This document shows, in pieces, positions 8,509 through 17,373 of a stretch of DNA of 64,000 nucleotides (its first letter is position 1; every line of letters begins with the position of its first letter). The stretch is taken from assembly GCF_900112375.1 (NCBI RefSeq), contig NZ_FOLS01000017.1:1-64000 (forward strand), in the 5' to 3' direction. Source of the DNA: Pseudomonas citronellolis. Its GTDB lineage: Bacteria > Pseudomonadota > Gammaproteobacteria > Pseudomonadales > Pseudomonadaceae. The position numbers were made by a program, and so were the translations under genes. The notes under the pieces were generated by a model. The model worked only from the letters and a program-made list of their open reading frames with translations, was not told where the DNA came from and did not search any database.

Positions 8509-9015
8509 ATGGACAACAAGATTCTGGGAAAGGGGCTTATCCTCGGGGTTCTGGCGTCGGCGAGCCTGCTGGCCCAGGCCGATGACGCCAGCAGCAAGGG
8601 CTGCGGCTGGGGCCAGTTGCTCTTCGAAGGCCAGCGCGGGCTGCTCCCGCACCTGCTGGCCACTACCACCAACGGCACCTCTGGCAACGCCACCTTCGGC
8701 CTCACCTCCGGCACCAACGGCTGCGACTCCAACGTGCGTATCCGCTACAGCGGCCGCTCGGTCCTGGCCATGAACGGCATGCTCGACAGCATCGCCGAGG
8801 ACATGGCCAGGGGCCACGGCGAGGCGCTGGACGCCTACGCCACCCTGCTCGGCGTGCAGGCGCAGGACCGCGCGCACTTTGCCCAGGTCACCCGGCAGCA
8901 CTTCGGCGAAATCTTCGCCAGCCAGGACGCCACCAGCGAACAGGTCTACGCCAACACCCTGGCGGTGATGCAGCGCGACGCCACCCTGGCGCGCTACGCC
9001 AAGCAACCCGCCTGA
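8509..9015 (+). CDS. Exported DUF3015-like protein
   Basis: A 168-aa protein with a clear signal peptide (MDNKILGKGLILGVLASASLLAQA, cleavage after A-Q-A). The mature part has a conserved-looking GCGWGQLLFEGQRGLLPHLLATTTNGT segment and two widely spaced cysteines that could pair in the periplasm. It resembles the DUF3015 family of proteobacterial exported proteins; function unknown. The ATG is chosen because GGAG precedes it and the signal peptide starts there. It lies between the PilZ gene and cstA, as in P. aeruginosa. Confidence 0.75.
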   Translation: MDNKILGKGLILGVLASASLLAQADDASSKGCGWGQLLFEGQRGLLPHLLATTTNGTSGNATFGLTSGTNGCDSNVRIRYSGRSVLAMNGMLDSIAEDMARGHGEALDAYATLLGVQAQDRAHFAQVTRQHFGEIFASQDATSEQVYANTLAVMQRDATLARYAKQPA

Positions 9016-9215
9016 GCTTCCCAGCCCGCTCCGGCCCGCGCGCAAACCCTCGACGCAGAGCGGTTTGCGCGACGCGGGCCGCGACACCAGACCGCCCCTT
9101 TTCAGGCGGCAATATCGTTGCAACGGCTCTAGACTAAGGTCGTATAAATGACTCGCCGGAAAGGACTAGAATTTTTCCTGCGAATTCTCGCCCTTCAACA
9201 GTCGGAAGCATCGCC

Positions 9216-11282
9216 ATGAACAATAACAACAGCCTGCTACGTCACATCGCCTGGGCGATCGTGGCGATAGTCGGAGCATGTGCCTTAGGAGTCGTGGCGC
9301 TTCGCCGCGGCGAAGCCATCAATGCCCTGTGGATCGTGGTAGCGGCGGTCGCCATCTACCTGGTCGCCTACCGCTACTACAGCCTGTTCATCGCCGAGAA
9401 GGTGATGCAACTGGACCCCAACCGAGCCACCCCCGCGGTGCTCAACAACGACGGCCTGGACTACGTCCCGACCAACAAGCACATCCTCTTCGGTCACCAC
9501 TTCGCCGCCATCGCCGGCGCCGGCCCGCTGGTGGGCCCGGTGCTCGCCGCGCAGATGGGCTACCTGCCCGGCACCCTCTGGCTGATCGCCGGGGTGGTCC
9601 TGGCCGGCGCGGTGCAGGACTTCATGATCCTGTTCATCTCCAGCCGCCGCAACGGGCGCTCGCTGGGTGAACTGGTGCGCGAGGAAATGGGGCAGGTGGC
9701 GGGGACCATCGCCCTGTTCGGCGCGTTCCTGATCATGATCATCATCCTCGCGGTGCTCGCCCTGATCGTGGTGAAAGCCCTGGCGGAAAGCCCCTGGGGC
9801 ATGTTCACGGTGATGGCCACCATCCCGATCGCGATCCTCATGGGCGTGTACATGCGCTACATCCGCCCGGGCCGCATCGGCGAGATCTCGGTGGTCGGCG
9901 TGGCCCTGCTGCTGGGCTCCATCTGGCTCGGCGGGCAGGTCGCGGCCAGCCCCGAATGGGCGCCGGTGTTCACCTTCCACGGCGTGCAGATCGTCTGGAT
10001 GCTGATCGGCTACGGCGCCATCGCCTCGGTGCTGCCGGTGTGGCTGCTGCTGGCCCCGCGCGACTACCTGTCGACCTTCCTGAAGATCGGCACCATCGTC
10101 GCCCTGGCCATCGGCATCCTGATCGTCATGCCGGAGCTGAAGATGCCGGCCCTGACGCAGTTCACCGACGGCACCGGCCCGGTGTGGAAGGGCAGCCTGT
10201 TCCCCTTCCTGTTCATCACCATCGCCTGTGGCGCCGTGTCCGGCTTCCACGCGCTGATCTCCTCGGGCACCACGCCCAAGCTGCTCAACCGCGAGCCCGA
10301 CGCCCGCTACATCGGCTACGGCGGCATGCTGATGGAGTCCTTCGTGGCGATCATGGCCATGGTCGCCGCTTCGGTGATCGAGCCGGGCATCTACTTCGCC
10401 ATGAACAGCCCGCCGGCGGTGGTCGGCACTGACGTCGCCGCGGTGGCCGCGACCGTCAGCGGCTGGGGCTTTGCCATCACCCCGGAAATACTCACCCAGA
10501 CCGCCAAGGACATCGGCGAGACCACCATCCTGGCCCGCGCCGGCGGCGCCCCGACCCTGGCCGTGGGCATCGCCCACATCCTCCACCAGGTGCTGCCGGG
10601 CGAGAACACCATGGCCTTCTGGTACCACTTCGCGATCCTCTTCGAGGCGCTGTTCATCCTCACCGCGGTGGACGCCGGCACCCGCGCCGGGCGCTTCATG
10701 CTGCAGGACCTGCTGGGCAACTTCGTCCCGTCGCTGAAGAAGACCGACTCCTGGGGCGCCAACATCGTCGGCACCGGCGGCTGCGTGGCGCTGTGGGGCT
10801 GGCTGCTGTACCAGGGCGTGGTCGACCCGCTGGGCGGCATCAACACCCTGTGGCCGCTGTTCGGCATCTCCAACCAGATGCTCGCCGGCATCGCCCTGAT
10901 GCTCGCCACCGTGGTGCTGATCAAGATGAAGCGCCAGCAGTACGTGTGGGTCACCGCGCTGCCGGCGGCCTGGCTGCTGATCTGCACCAGCGCCGCGGGC
11001 CTGATCAAGATCTTCGACGGCAACCCGGCGGTGGGCTTCGTCGCCCTGGCGCAGAAGTACGGCGCCGCGCTGGACGCCGGCCAGGTCCTGGCCCCGGCCA
11101 AGGACCTCGCCCAGGTCAAGACGGTGATGCTCAACGCCTACATCAACGCCGGTCTCACCGTGCTGTTCCTGCTGGTGGTGTTCAGCGTGCTGGTGTACTC
11201 CATCAAGGTCGGCGCCAAGGCCTGGACCAAGAAGGAGCGCACCGACAAGGAAGCGCCGTTCCAGCCCATTCCCGAGGCCTGA
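9216..11282 (+). CDS. cstA: Carbon starvation protein CstA, peptide/pyruvate transporter family
   Basis: A 688-aa multi-pass inner-membrane protein of the CstA family. About 16-18 hydrophobic segments are visible, with the family-typical VPTNKHILFGHHFAAIAGAGPLVGPVLAAQMG near residue 85. CstA proteins import peptides and, in some species, pyruvate during carbon limitation. It is followed after 15 bases by a ybdD-type gene, the usual CstA partner. A TAGAAT -10-like hexamer lies about 45 bases before the ATG with no good -35, which fits an activator-dependent promoter; CbrB control is known in other pseudomonads but is not shown here. Confidence 0.93.
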   Translation: MNNNNSLLRHIAWAIVAIVGACALGVVALRRGEAINALWIVVAAVAIYLVAYRYYSLFIAEKVMQLDPNRATPAVLNNDGLDYVPTNKHILFGHHFAAIAGAGPLVGPVLAAQMGYLPGTLWLIAGVVLAGAVQDFMILFISSRRNGRSLGELVREEMGQVAGTIALFGAFLIMIIILAVLALIVVKALAESPWGMFTVMATIPIAILMGVYMRYIRPGRIGEISVVGVALLLGSIWLGGQVAASPEWAPVFTFHGVQIVWMLIGYGAIASVLPVWLLLAPRDYLSTFLKIGTIVALAIGILIVMPELKMPALTQFTDGTGPVWKGSLFPFLFITIACGAVSGFHALISSGTTPKLLNREPDARYIGYGGMLMESFVAIMAMVAASVIEPGIYFAMNSPPAVVGTDVAAVAATVSGWGFAITPEILTQTAKDIGETTILARAGGAPTLAVGIAHILHQVLPGENTMAFWYHFAILFEALFILTAVDAGTRAGRFMLQDLLGNFVPSLKKTDSWGANIVGTGGCVALWGWLLYQGVVDPLGGINTLWPLFGISNQMLAGIALMLATVVLIKMKRQQYVWVTALPAAWLLICTSAAGLIKIFDGNPAVGFVALAQKYGAALDAGQVLAPAKDLAQVKTVMLNAYINAGLTVLFLLVVFSVLVYSIKVGAKAWTKKERTDKEAPFQPIPEA

Positions 11283-11297
11283 GGCAGGAGGTGACAC

Positions 11298-11501
11298 GTG
11301 TTCAATGACCTCAGCCGCATGGGCAAGTACCTCGGGCAGGCCGCCAGGATGCTGGTGGGCATGCCCGACTACGACACCTATGTCGAGCACATGCGCAACA
11401 AGCACCCGGACAAGCCGGTGATGAGCTACAAGGAGTTCTTCCGCGAACGCCAGGAGGCACGCTACGGCGGCGGCAAGGGGCGACCGATCCGTTGCTGCTG
11501 A
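11298..11501 (+). CDS. ybdD: YbdD/YjiX-family small protein, CstA partner
   Basis: A 67-aa protein of the DUF466 (YbdD/YjiX) family, with the conserved middle [37 protein letters not shown]. It starts at GTG, seven bases after a strong GGAGG. Members are almost always encoded just after cstA-type transporter genes and are thought to be needed for transporter activity. A good intrinsic terminator follows, closing the cstA-ybdD operon. The C-terminal Cys-Cys is common in the family. Confidence 0.92.
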   Translation: MFNDLSRMGKYLGQAARMLVGMPDYDTYVEHMRNKHPDKPVMSYKEFFRERQEARYGGGKGRPIRCC

Positions 11502-11525
11502 AGCCGCGGATGGGTGTATAAACGG

Positions 11526-11557
11526 ACGGGCCGCCAGCGAGCGGCCCGTTTTCATTT
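11526..11557 (+). terminator. Intrinsic terminator after cstA-ybdD
   Basis: A perfect nine-base-pair stem ACGGGCCGC/GCGGCCCGT with a six-base loop is followed by TTTTCATTTT. It separates the cstA-ybdD operon from yjiA, although yjiA may be read through. Confidence 0.88.
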
Positions 11558-11576
11558 TCCTGCCCGGATGGTTCCC

Positions 11577-12557
11577 ATGAGTGATTCCGTAGTGCCCGCG
11601 CAGATTCCGGTGACCGTGCTCACCGGCTTCCTCGGCGCCGGCAAGACCACCCTGTTGCGCCACATCCTGCAGGCCGAGCATGGCCTGAAGATCGCGGTGA
11701 TCGAGAACGAATTCAGCGACGCCCCCATCGACGGCCAGTTGCTGGGCGATGCCCCGGCGCAGGTCATGACGCTGTCCAACGGCTGCGTCTGCTGCACCAT
11801 CAACAACGACCTGGAGCGTTCGCTGTACCTGCTGCTGGAGCAGCGCGACAGCGGCGAGATCGCCTTCGACCGCCTGGTGATCGAATGCACGGGCCTCGCC
11901 GACCCGGCGCCGGTGGCGCAGACCTTCTTCGTCGACGAGACGCTGCGCGAGCGCTACCTGCTCGACGGCATCATCACCCTGGTGGACGCCGCCAACGCCG
12001 ACCGCCACCTGCAGGAAGCCATCGCCCAGGCCCAGGTCGGCTTCGGCGACCGCATCCTGGTGAGCAAGCGCGACCTGGTCAGCGCCGAGCAGTACCTGGC
12101 CCTGGCCGAACGCCTGCAGCGCATCAACCGGCGCGCCGAGCTGCACCCGGTGGACCACGGCCGCATCGAACTGGAACGCCTGCTCGACGTGCGCGGCTTC
12201 AACCTCAACGCCGACCTCGGCCTGCGCCCGCTGCAGCCGCTGCGCCCGGTGGCGGCCAGCGACGACCGCATCCGCACCCTGGTGCTGCGCAGCGACAAGC
12301 CGCTGAACATCGAACGCCTGAGCGAGTTCATGGACGACCTGCTGCAATGGCACGGCAACTCGCTGCTGCGCTACAAGGGCGTGCTGAACATCCAGGGCGA
12401 GGAACGCCGCCTGGTGTTCCAGGGCGTGCTGCGGCTGTACGGCTTCGACTGGGACACTCCCTGGGGCGAGGAGGCGCGCGAGAGCGTGATCGTGTTCATC
12501 GGCGACAACCTGCCGGAGGAGCAGATCCGCCAGGGGTTCGAGGCGATCGTTGGTTGA
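11577..12557 (+). CDS. yjiA: CobW/COG0523-family GTPase, YjiA-like
   Basis: A 326-aa G3E-family GTPase. P-loop GFLGAGKTT at residues 17-25, the metal-binding CxCC motif (C70-V-C72-C73) of COG0523 proteins, the G3-like ECTGLADP, and an SKRDLV motif for guanine specificity. A C-terminal CobW_C domain follows (VFQGVLRLYGFDWDTPW). COG0523 proteins act as metal chaperones or insertases; YjiA binds Zn, Co or Ni in vitro. It lacks the His-rich tails of zinc-specific relatives. It sits directly after cstA-ybdD as in P. aeruginosa. The ATG is chosen because the P-loop is then at the usual distance. Confidence 0.9.
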   Translation: MSDSVVPAQIPVTVLTGFLGAGKTTLLRHILQAEHGLKIAVIENEFSDAPIDGQLLGDAPAQVMTLSNGCVCCTINNDLERSLYLLLEQRDSGEIAFDRLVIECTGLADPAPVAQTFFVDETLRERYLLDGIITLVDAANADRHLQEAIAQAQVGFGDRILVSKRDLVSAEQYLALAERLQRINRRAELHPVDHGRIELERLLDVRGFNLNADLGLRPLQPLRPVAASDDRIRTLVLRSDKPLNIERLSEFMDDLLQWHGNSLLRYKGVLNIQGEERRLVFQGVLRLYGFDWDTPWGEEARESVIVFIGDNLPEEQIRQGFEAIVG

Positions 12558-12575
12558 GGTGTGGCAGTTGCTTTT

Positions 12576-12737
12576 GTAGGAGCGAGCTTGCTCGCGAACA
12601 GAGTTTCCCGGGCATGCCGGTGCCGGGCATGAGAGCGCCCTCTCCCCAACCCTCTCCCTTCAGGGAGAGGGTTGGGGAGAGGGTGCTCTTCAGCTCCTAA
12701 CCCCGCTCAAAAAGAAACGCCCGGCATTCACCGGGCG
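12576..12737. repeat. Half GTAGGAGCG repeat, 22-bp-stem palindrome and minus-strand terminator
   Basis: 12576-12600 is a single arm of the GTAGGAGCGAG repeat. 12638-12683 is a perfect 22-bp stem with a two-base loop, built from CCCTCTCCCC arms; degenerate relatives occur near 36.67 and 63.04 kb. 12718-12737 is a seven-base-pair CGCCCGG/CCGGGCG stem which, read on the minus strand, is followed by TTTCTTTTTG and is a good terminator for the permease gene to the right. Confidence 0.85.
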
Positions 12738-12757
12738 CTCTTCTCAACAACCCACCC

Positions 12758-14245
12758 TCAATGCCGGGCCAGCTTCCAGGCGTCCCCTGCCGGCGCAGTG
12801 CCCTTGTCATAGGGCTTGAACACCGTCATGTACACCAGGCCCACGGCGATCACGATACTGCCCACCAGGATGATCCCGTAGTTGATGTACCAGGGCGCAT
12901 CCGGGGTGCGCGGCCAGGACATGTTGATGATCGCCAGCAGGCCGTAGACCTGGGCGGCGATGTTCACCGGCCAGCCCCACTTGCCCAGGGTGAAGGCGCC
13001 GCTGGGCTTCCAGCCACGCAGGCGGGCGAACAGGGCGGCGCCGACGATCATCTGGAAGGCCAGGTAGATGCCGATGGCGGCGAAGCTGACCACGGTGCCG
13101 ATGGCGTTCTGCAGGTAGAAGCCGATGCACACGATGATCGCCGGGATCACCCCGCACACCACCAGGGCGGCGGTGGGCACATGGGTGTTGGGCGACAGGC
13201 GCTGCAGCAGGCGGCTGCCCATGACCATCTCGTCGCGGGCGTAGGAGTACAGCAGGCGGCTGGCGGCGGCCTGCAGGCTGAGCACGCAGGACACGAACGA
13301 CACCAGGATCACCAGCATCACCAGGCGCGCGCCGAGCGGGCCGAAGGCGCCGTCGAAGATGGTGGTCATCGGGTCCTTGTCGGCGCCGGAGATCACCGCG
13401 CCGATGTCCGGCACCGCGAGGATCAGCGCCAGGGCGGCGAACATCGAGGCGCCGCCGCCGATCCAGATGGTCATGCGCATGGCCTTGGGAATGCGCCGGC
13501 TGGGGTTCGGGGTTTCCTCGGCGACGTCGCCGCAGGCCTCGAAGCCGTAGTAGAGGAACATGCCGGCCAGGGAGGCGGTGAGGAACGCCGGCCAGTAGGC
13601 GCCGTCGATGCGGATGTCGAAGGTGTTGAACAGCACCGAGATCGGCTGGTGGCGTTCGAAGATCAGCAGGTAGCCGCCGATGACGATGGCGCCGATCAGC
13701 TCGCAGAGGAAGCCGAACATGGCCACCCGCGCCAGCAGCCTGGTGCCGCTGAGGTTGAGCAGGGTGGCGATCAGCGTCAGGCTCAGGCCGATCAGGGTGT
13801 TGGTCGCCGGGTCGGCCTCGAAGCCGAGCAGCGTGGCGACGTAGGGGCCGGCGCCCAGGGCCACCGCGGCGATGGTCACGCACAGCGACACCGAGTAGAT
13901 CCAGCCGACCATCCACGCCCAGCGCTTGCCCACCAGGCGTCGGGCCCAGGGGTACACGCCGCCGGAGATCGGGAACTGCGAAACCACCTCGCAGAAGATC
14001 AGGCACACCAGCATCTGCCCCAGGCCCACCAGCAGGTACGACCAGAACATCGGCGGCCCGCCGGCGGCCAGGCACAGGCCGAAGATGCTGTACACGCCGA
14101 CCACCGGCGAAAGGTAGGTGAAGCCCAGGGCGAAGTTCTGCCACAGGCTCATGCTGCGTTCGAAGTTGGAGGAATAGCCCAGCGCGCGGAGCTGTTCCGC
14201 GTCGCGGTCGACCGGGGCGATGCCGGGTTGGATCGGACTGTTCAT
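12758..14245 (-). CDS. APC-superfamily amino acid/amine permease
   Basis: A 495-aa inner-membrane transporter of the amino acid-polyamine-organocation superfamily, with about 12 hydrophobic segments. The first helix carries NFALGFTYLSPVVGVYSIFG and the second GGPPMFWSYLLVGLGQ; FPISGGVYPWARRLVG is the typical loop after helix 3, and YYGFEACGDVAEETPNPSRRIPKAM marks helix 6-7. It resembles GABA/choline/amine permeases. The inner ATG is preceded by AGGAAC. It sits at one end of the P450/glutamine-synthetase cluster, so it probably imports that pathway's amine substrate (inference). Upstream lies an AT-rich ATTTAAAAT-type site shared with other promoters of the cluster. Confidence 0.88.
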   Translation of the reverse strand: MNSPIQPGIAPVDRDAEQLRALGYSSNFERSMSLWQNFALGFTYLSPVVGVYSIFGLCLAAGGPPMFWSYLLVGLGQMLVCLIFCEVVSQFPISGGVYPWARRLVGKRWAWMVGWIYSVSLCVTIAAVALGAGPYVATLLGFEADPATNTLIGLSLTLIATLLNLSGTRLLARVAMFGFLCELIGAIVIGGYLLIFERHQPISVLFNTFDIRIDGAYWPAFLTASLAGMFLYYGFEACGDVAEETPNPSRRIPKAMRMTIWIGGGASMFAALALILAVPDIGAVISGADKDPMTTIFDGAFGPLGARLVMLVILVSFVSCVLSLQAAASRLLYSYARDEMVMGSRLLQRLSPNTHVPTAALVVCGVIPAIIVCIGFYLQNAIGTVVSFAAIGIYLAFQMIVGAALFARLRGWKPSGAFTLGKWGWPVNIAAQVYGLLAIINMSWPRTPDAPWYINYGIILVGSIVIAVGLVYMTVFKPYDKGTAPAGDAWKLARH

Positions 14246-14595
14246 CGTTATTGTTCCTGTATGGCTATGCACGTCGGCATTGAACAGATGGATCGGGACT
14301 GGGAGCCCGCTGCCCACGGCGTGTGGCGGCAGCGGTGAAAACCGGGGCGGCCTGGCTTGGGTAACAGCGGCGGCCGCCTGCGTGGAGCAAGCACAGCCTA
14401 TGCCATATTACATATGATTTAAAATGTTTTATTGGGCGATCTGCGCTGGAAGGTGGGAAGGCTGGAGCTAGAGCGGTGGGCTCTTGCGCGCAACGGCCCG
14501 GACGACGGGGCCGCCAGGGCAGCGCAGTGCCCCGGCGGGGAGCGAAAATGGGGCGGAGTAACGCCGCATTGCTCCCTTCGGGAGCACTGGCGGGC
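14246..14595. promoter_or_regulatory. Intergenic region with permease promoter and shared AT-rich site
   Basis: No gene is seen in these 350 bases. 14401-14433 is markedly AT-rich and contains CCATATTACATATGATTTAA, which resembles sites upstream of the P450 and aldehyde dehydrogenase genes. Farther right a TGCTCCC/GGGAGCA stem with a three-base loop (14570-14586) lies just past the end of the Cache-domain gene and may be its terminator, though it lacks a T run. Confidence 0.5.
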
Positions 14596-15339
14596 TCAGG
14601 CTGCGCGGTGGCGCTTCTCCGGCAGCTGCACCAGGGTCCAGTGGGCGGACTGCTCGGCCAGGTTGGCGCGCTGGCAGCGGGCGTCGGTGGCCAGCCCCAG
14701 GCTGGCTATCTCGCCGGCGATGAAGTTGGCGGTGTTGGCCGCCACCACCCGGCCCTCGCCACTGAGGATCAGCGCCTCGTGCTCCAGGCGCATGAGCTTG
14801 GCGGTGACCACCCGCTCGAAGCGGTTCAGCGCGATGTCCGCGGCGGCCACGCCGAGGAAGCGCCCTTCCAGCAGCAGCGGGCGGGAGAAGGTGAGGATGT
14901 ACATGTCCTGGCCGTAGAGGTCGACGTAGGGGCCGACCACGCTGCTGCGCCCGCTGTCGCGCGGGATGGCGAACCAGGGCATGGCGCAGTAGTCGTAGAA
15001 GTTCTCGCTGCGCCGGTTGAAGTTCAGGCTCAGCGGCACGGTGCGCCCGCCGGCGCCCAGCTGGCGCCACTCCAGGTACATTTCCTGGTCGCGCAGCACG
15101 CCCGGCTGCAGCACCACGCCGCAACCCTGCAGGCAGGCGCCGGGCTGCGTCAGGCAGCCTTCGATCAGCGGCCGCAGGCTGGCCAGGTCGGCGGAATCCA
15201 CGGGCCTGCCGTCGGCCTCGCGCCAGATGCTGTCGATGGCGTTGGCCAGGGTGTCGATCTGGGCAAAGATGTTACTGATCGACACGTCGATGCGCTGGGC
15301 GCACTCGTCCAACGGGGTTTCACACACTGCGCTCGCCAT
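14596..15339 (-). CDS. Cache-domain (PDC-like) sensor protein without membrane anchor
   Basis: A 247-aa protein resembling the PDC/Cache ligand-binding fold: long N-terminal helix (VSISNIFAQIDTLANAIDSIW), then FNRRSENFYDYCAMPWFAIPRDSGR, GPYVDLYGQDMYILTFSRPLLLEGRFLGVAAADIALNRFER, the last being the usual Cache strand-helix signature. Cache domains are normally extracytoplasmic parts of chemoreceptors and kinases; here there is no signal peptide, transmembrane helix or output domain, so it looks like a free-standing cytoplasmic ligand-binding protein. It lies within the amine-catabolism cluster and may sense its substrate. Function not established. Confidence 0.75.
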   Translation of the reverse strand: MASAVCETPLDECAQRIDVSISNIFAQIDTLANAIDSIWREADGRPVDSADLASLRPLIEGCLTQPGACLQGCGVVLQPGVLRDQEMYLEWRQLGAGGRTVPLSLNFNRRSENFYDYCAMPWFAIPRDSGRSSVVGPYVDLYGQDMYILTFSRPLLLEGRFLGVAAADIALNRFERVVTAKLMRLEHEALILSGEGRVVAANTANFIAGEIASLGLATDARCQRANLAEQSAHWTLVQLPEKRHRAA

Positions 15340-15777
15340 GGCCTGGAGTCTCTTGTTCTAAGGGGAAGCGGACCTCCGGCGGATAAAAATCCTAAATCAG
15401 AGGTTTGCAGGGGAAAAACAGGGCAAGGGTTGTGCCAATCGGCCGTGTCTGCTTCTCGTAGGAGCGAGCTTGCTCGCGAACGGATTCCGCGCCTACAACG
15501 CCCCGGCTCCGAATCCACCTGTAGGAGCGCGCCCTGCGCGCGAATCGCGGGCAGGGCCCGCTCCTACAGGTGTACGCAGTCGACCCCCCGTAGGATGGGT
15601 TGAGCGAAGCGATACCCATCATCGTGCTGTTTATTGGGTTCCCGCGTTCGCGGGAATGACGCCGGAAAAAACGACTCTCACCCCGTCATTCCCGCGAACG
15701 CGGGAACCCAGAAAACAATGAGCGGACCTTGTCCGCGATTCGCGCGCAGGGCGCGCTCCTACGTGGGGCCGTTCGGC
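15340..15777. repeat. Intergenic repeat cluster
   Basis: No gene is seen. 15458-15496 and 15521-15567 are GTAGGAGCG-type hairpins; 15590-15620 is a GTAGGATGGG element of a second family (GAGCGAAGCGATACCCATC). 15635-15660 and 15685-15710 are perfect 26-base inverted copies of a GTCATTCCCGCG-containing sequence around a 24-base spacer; the same unit recurs near 62.9 kb. 15721-15762 is another partial hairpin ending just before the GntR gene stop. Confidence 0.85.
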
Positions 15778-16527
15778 CTAGGGCGCTTCCTGGGCCAGGA
15801 GTTCCAGCTTCATGTCGATCAGGCGCTTGATGCCGCGGTTGACGTGGGCCTCGACCAGGGCGCCGGCCAGGTTCGGGTCGCCGGCGACTATCGCCTCGCG
15901 GATCGCCGTGTGCTCCTGCTGGATGGTTTCCACGCCGGGCGCGCCGGGCACCGGCAGCCAGAGCAGCTCGCCGATCTCCGCCTGCAGGCGGATTTCCGCG
16001 TGGGTGAGGCGCACCGACTGCGAGGCCACGGCGATCTCGATGTGGAAGCGCGCGTCGGCGCGGCGGCGTTCGTGGCGGGTGGTGGCCTTGCCCAGTGTCT
16101 CGATGTACTGCGCCAGGTGCTGGTGGTGCTCGCGGGAGGCGCGGCGGGCGGCCAGGCGCGCGGCGGTGCCGGAAATGGCGATGTGTTCGTCGCAGAGGTC
16201 GCGCAGGTCGATGGTGCTCAGCTCGTCGAGGCGGCTCAAGACGATCTCGGCGGGGATTTCCTCGATGGCGCGGATGAAGCTGCCGCCGTTGCGCCCGCGG
16301 CGGGTCTCGATGACGCCGCGCTGGCGCAGGTAGGCCAGGGCTTCACGGAGGGTCACGGTGGCCACGCCGAACTGCATGGCCAGCTCGGTCTCGCTGGGCA
16401 GTTGTTGGCCCTCGGCGAACAGGCCGAGGTCGATGGCGTCCATCAGCCGGCGCACGACCTCTTCGGTGCGGCCTTCCTGGCGCAGGCGGATGAAGGGGCC
16501 GGGAGCGGTGGGTGAGGATCCATTCAT
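15778..16527 (-). CDS. GntR-family regulator, FadR/FCD subfamily
   Basis: A 249-aa regulator. The N-terminal winged helix-turn-helix runs from about residue 20 to 85 (VVRRLMDAIDLGLFAEGQQLPSETELAMQFGV, then TVTLREALAYLRQRGVIETRRGRNGG). The C-terminal FCD ligand-binding domain follows, with the Asp/His metal-binding pattern (ARFHIEIAVAS; EQEHTAIREAIVAGD; EAHVNRG). I chose the ATG giving a standard FadR-type N-terminus; a TTG 105 bases upstream is less likely. Its place beside the glutamine-synthetase/P450 genes makes it the prime candidate for controlling them, with a pathway intermediate as effector. That link is inference. Confidence 0.9.
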   Translation of the reverse strand: MNGSSPTAPGPFIRLRQEGRTEEVVRRLMDAIDLGLFAEGQQLPSETELAMQFGVATVTLREALAYLRQRGVIETRRGRNGGSFIRAIEEIPAEIVLSRLDELSTIDLRDLCDEHIAISGTAARLAARRASREHHQHLAQYIETLGKATTRHERRRADARFHIEIAVASQSVRLTHAEIRLQAEIGELLWLPVPGAPGVETIQQEHTAIREAIVAGDPNLAGALVEAHVNRGIKRLIDMKLELLAQEAP

Positions 16528-16680
16528 GCTGCGTTGCGGCCGCGGCGGGTGCTGGGCGCCGGAGCCAGAACTCCTGTAAGGGCCGGAGGGGGTGAGGGGC
16601 TGGCGCAGTATAACCTCATACTCAGAGTTCAATGTAGAAAGCGGCCGCCCCCAGGGGGCGGCCGATTGCCGCGAGTTGTG

Positions 16681-17373
16681 TCAGAACGGGTAGGCCAGGC
16701 TCGGCATCCACTGCTGCCAGATGCGTTGCAGTTCACCGTCGGCCTTCAGCGCCGCCAGGGCGCTGTCCACCTCGTCCAGCCACGGCCCCTGGCCGCGCTT
16801 CACTGCGATGCCCCAGCGGTTGTGGGTGGGCACGCTGAAGCCGATGGCCAGGTCGGGCTCCTCGGCCAGCGGCACCAGTGCCACGTCGTCGTCCACCAGG
16901 GCGTCGATGTGGCCTTCGCGCAGGGCCCGGACCATGTCGCCGAGCACGTCGTCGGTGTCGCCGCCGAAGGGCACGGTGACGCAGCCTTCGAAGGTTTCCG
17001 CCAGGGCCATGTTGAGGCTGTTGGCTATCGCCCCGACGCGCTTGCCGACCAAGTCCGCCGGGCTGCGCACCAGGCTGCCGCGCAGCACCATCACCGCCTC
17101 GTCGAACACCGCGTAGGGCGCGGTGAAGTCGGCGAGGGTCAGGCGGTAGTTGGAGATGCCCTGGCCGCACAGCAGGATGTCGGCGTCGCCGGCCTGCAGC
17201 GCCGGGTAGAAGTCCGCCCAGTTGCGGTAGACGAACTGCGCTTCGCGGCCCAGGTGCTTGGCCAGGGCGCGGGCGACGTCGGACTCGTAGCCGTGGCGGT
17301 AGCCCTCGGCATCCTTGTGGAACAGCGGCGGGGCCGGCAGGTCGGCGCAGAGAACGCGCAATACGCCGCTCAT
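16681..17373 (-). CDS. Solute-binding-like protein (SBP family 3) lacking a signal peptide
   Basis: A 230-aa protein of the amino-acid-type periplasmic binding fold: LRVLCADLPAPPLFHKDAEGYRHGYESDVARALAKHLG, then NWADFYPALQAGDADILLCG, a switch strand around TAPYAVFDEAVMVL, and a C-terminal DSALAALKADGELQRIWQQW. It starts directly with the first strand, with no signal peptide, so it should stay in the cytoplasm. Its ATG overlaps the stop of the glutamine-synthetase-like gene by four bases (ATGA), so the two proteins are co-produced. It may bind the pathway substrate, act as a regulatory partner, or be a decayed transporter component. Confidence 0.82.
   Translation of the reverse strand: MSGVLRVLCADLPAPPLFHKDAEGYRHGYESDVARALAKHLGREAQFVYRNWADFYPALQAGDADILLCGQGISNYRLTLADFTAPYAVFDEAVMVLRGSLVRSPADLVGKRVGAIANSLNMALAETFEGCVTVPFGGDTDDVLGDMVRALREGHIDALVDDDVALVPLAEEPDLAIGFSVPTHNRWGIAVKRGQGPWLDEVDSALAALKADGELQRIWQQWMPSLAYPF

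Noticed and set aside
9285-12353. A 1022-aa open frame antisense to cstA and yjiA
   Set aside because: High GC makes long antisense frames; composition (Gln/His/Gly/Ala/Val-rich) and lack of any domain show it is a shadow of the real genes.
12638-12683. Terminator for yjiA
   Set aside because: The 22-bp stem is shared with other intergenic places lacking a gene before them and has no T run; kept as a dispersed palindrome.
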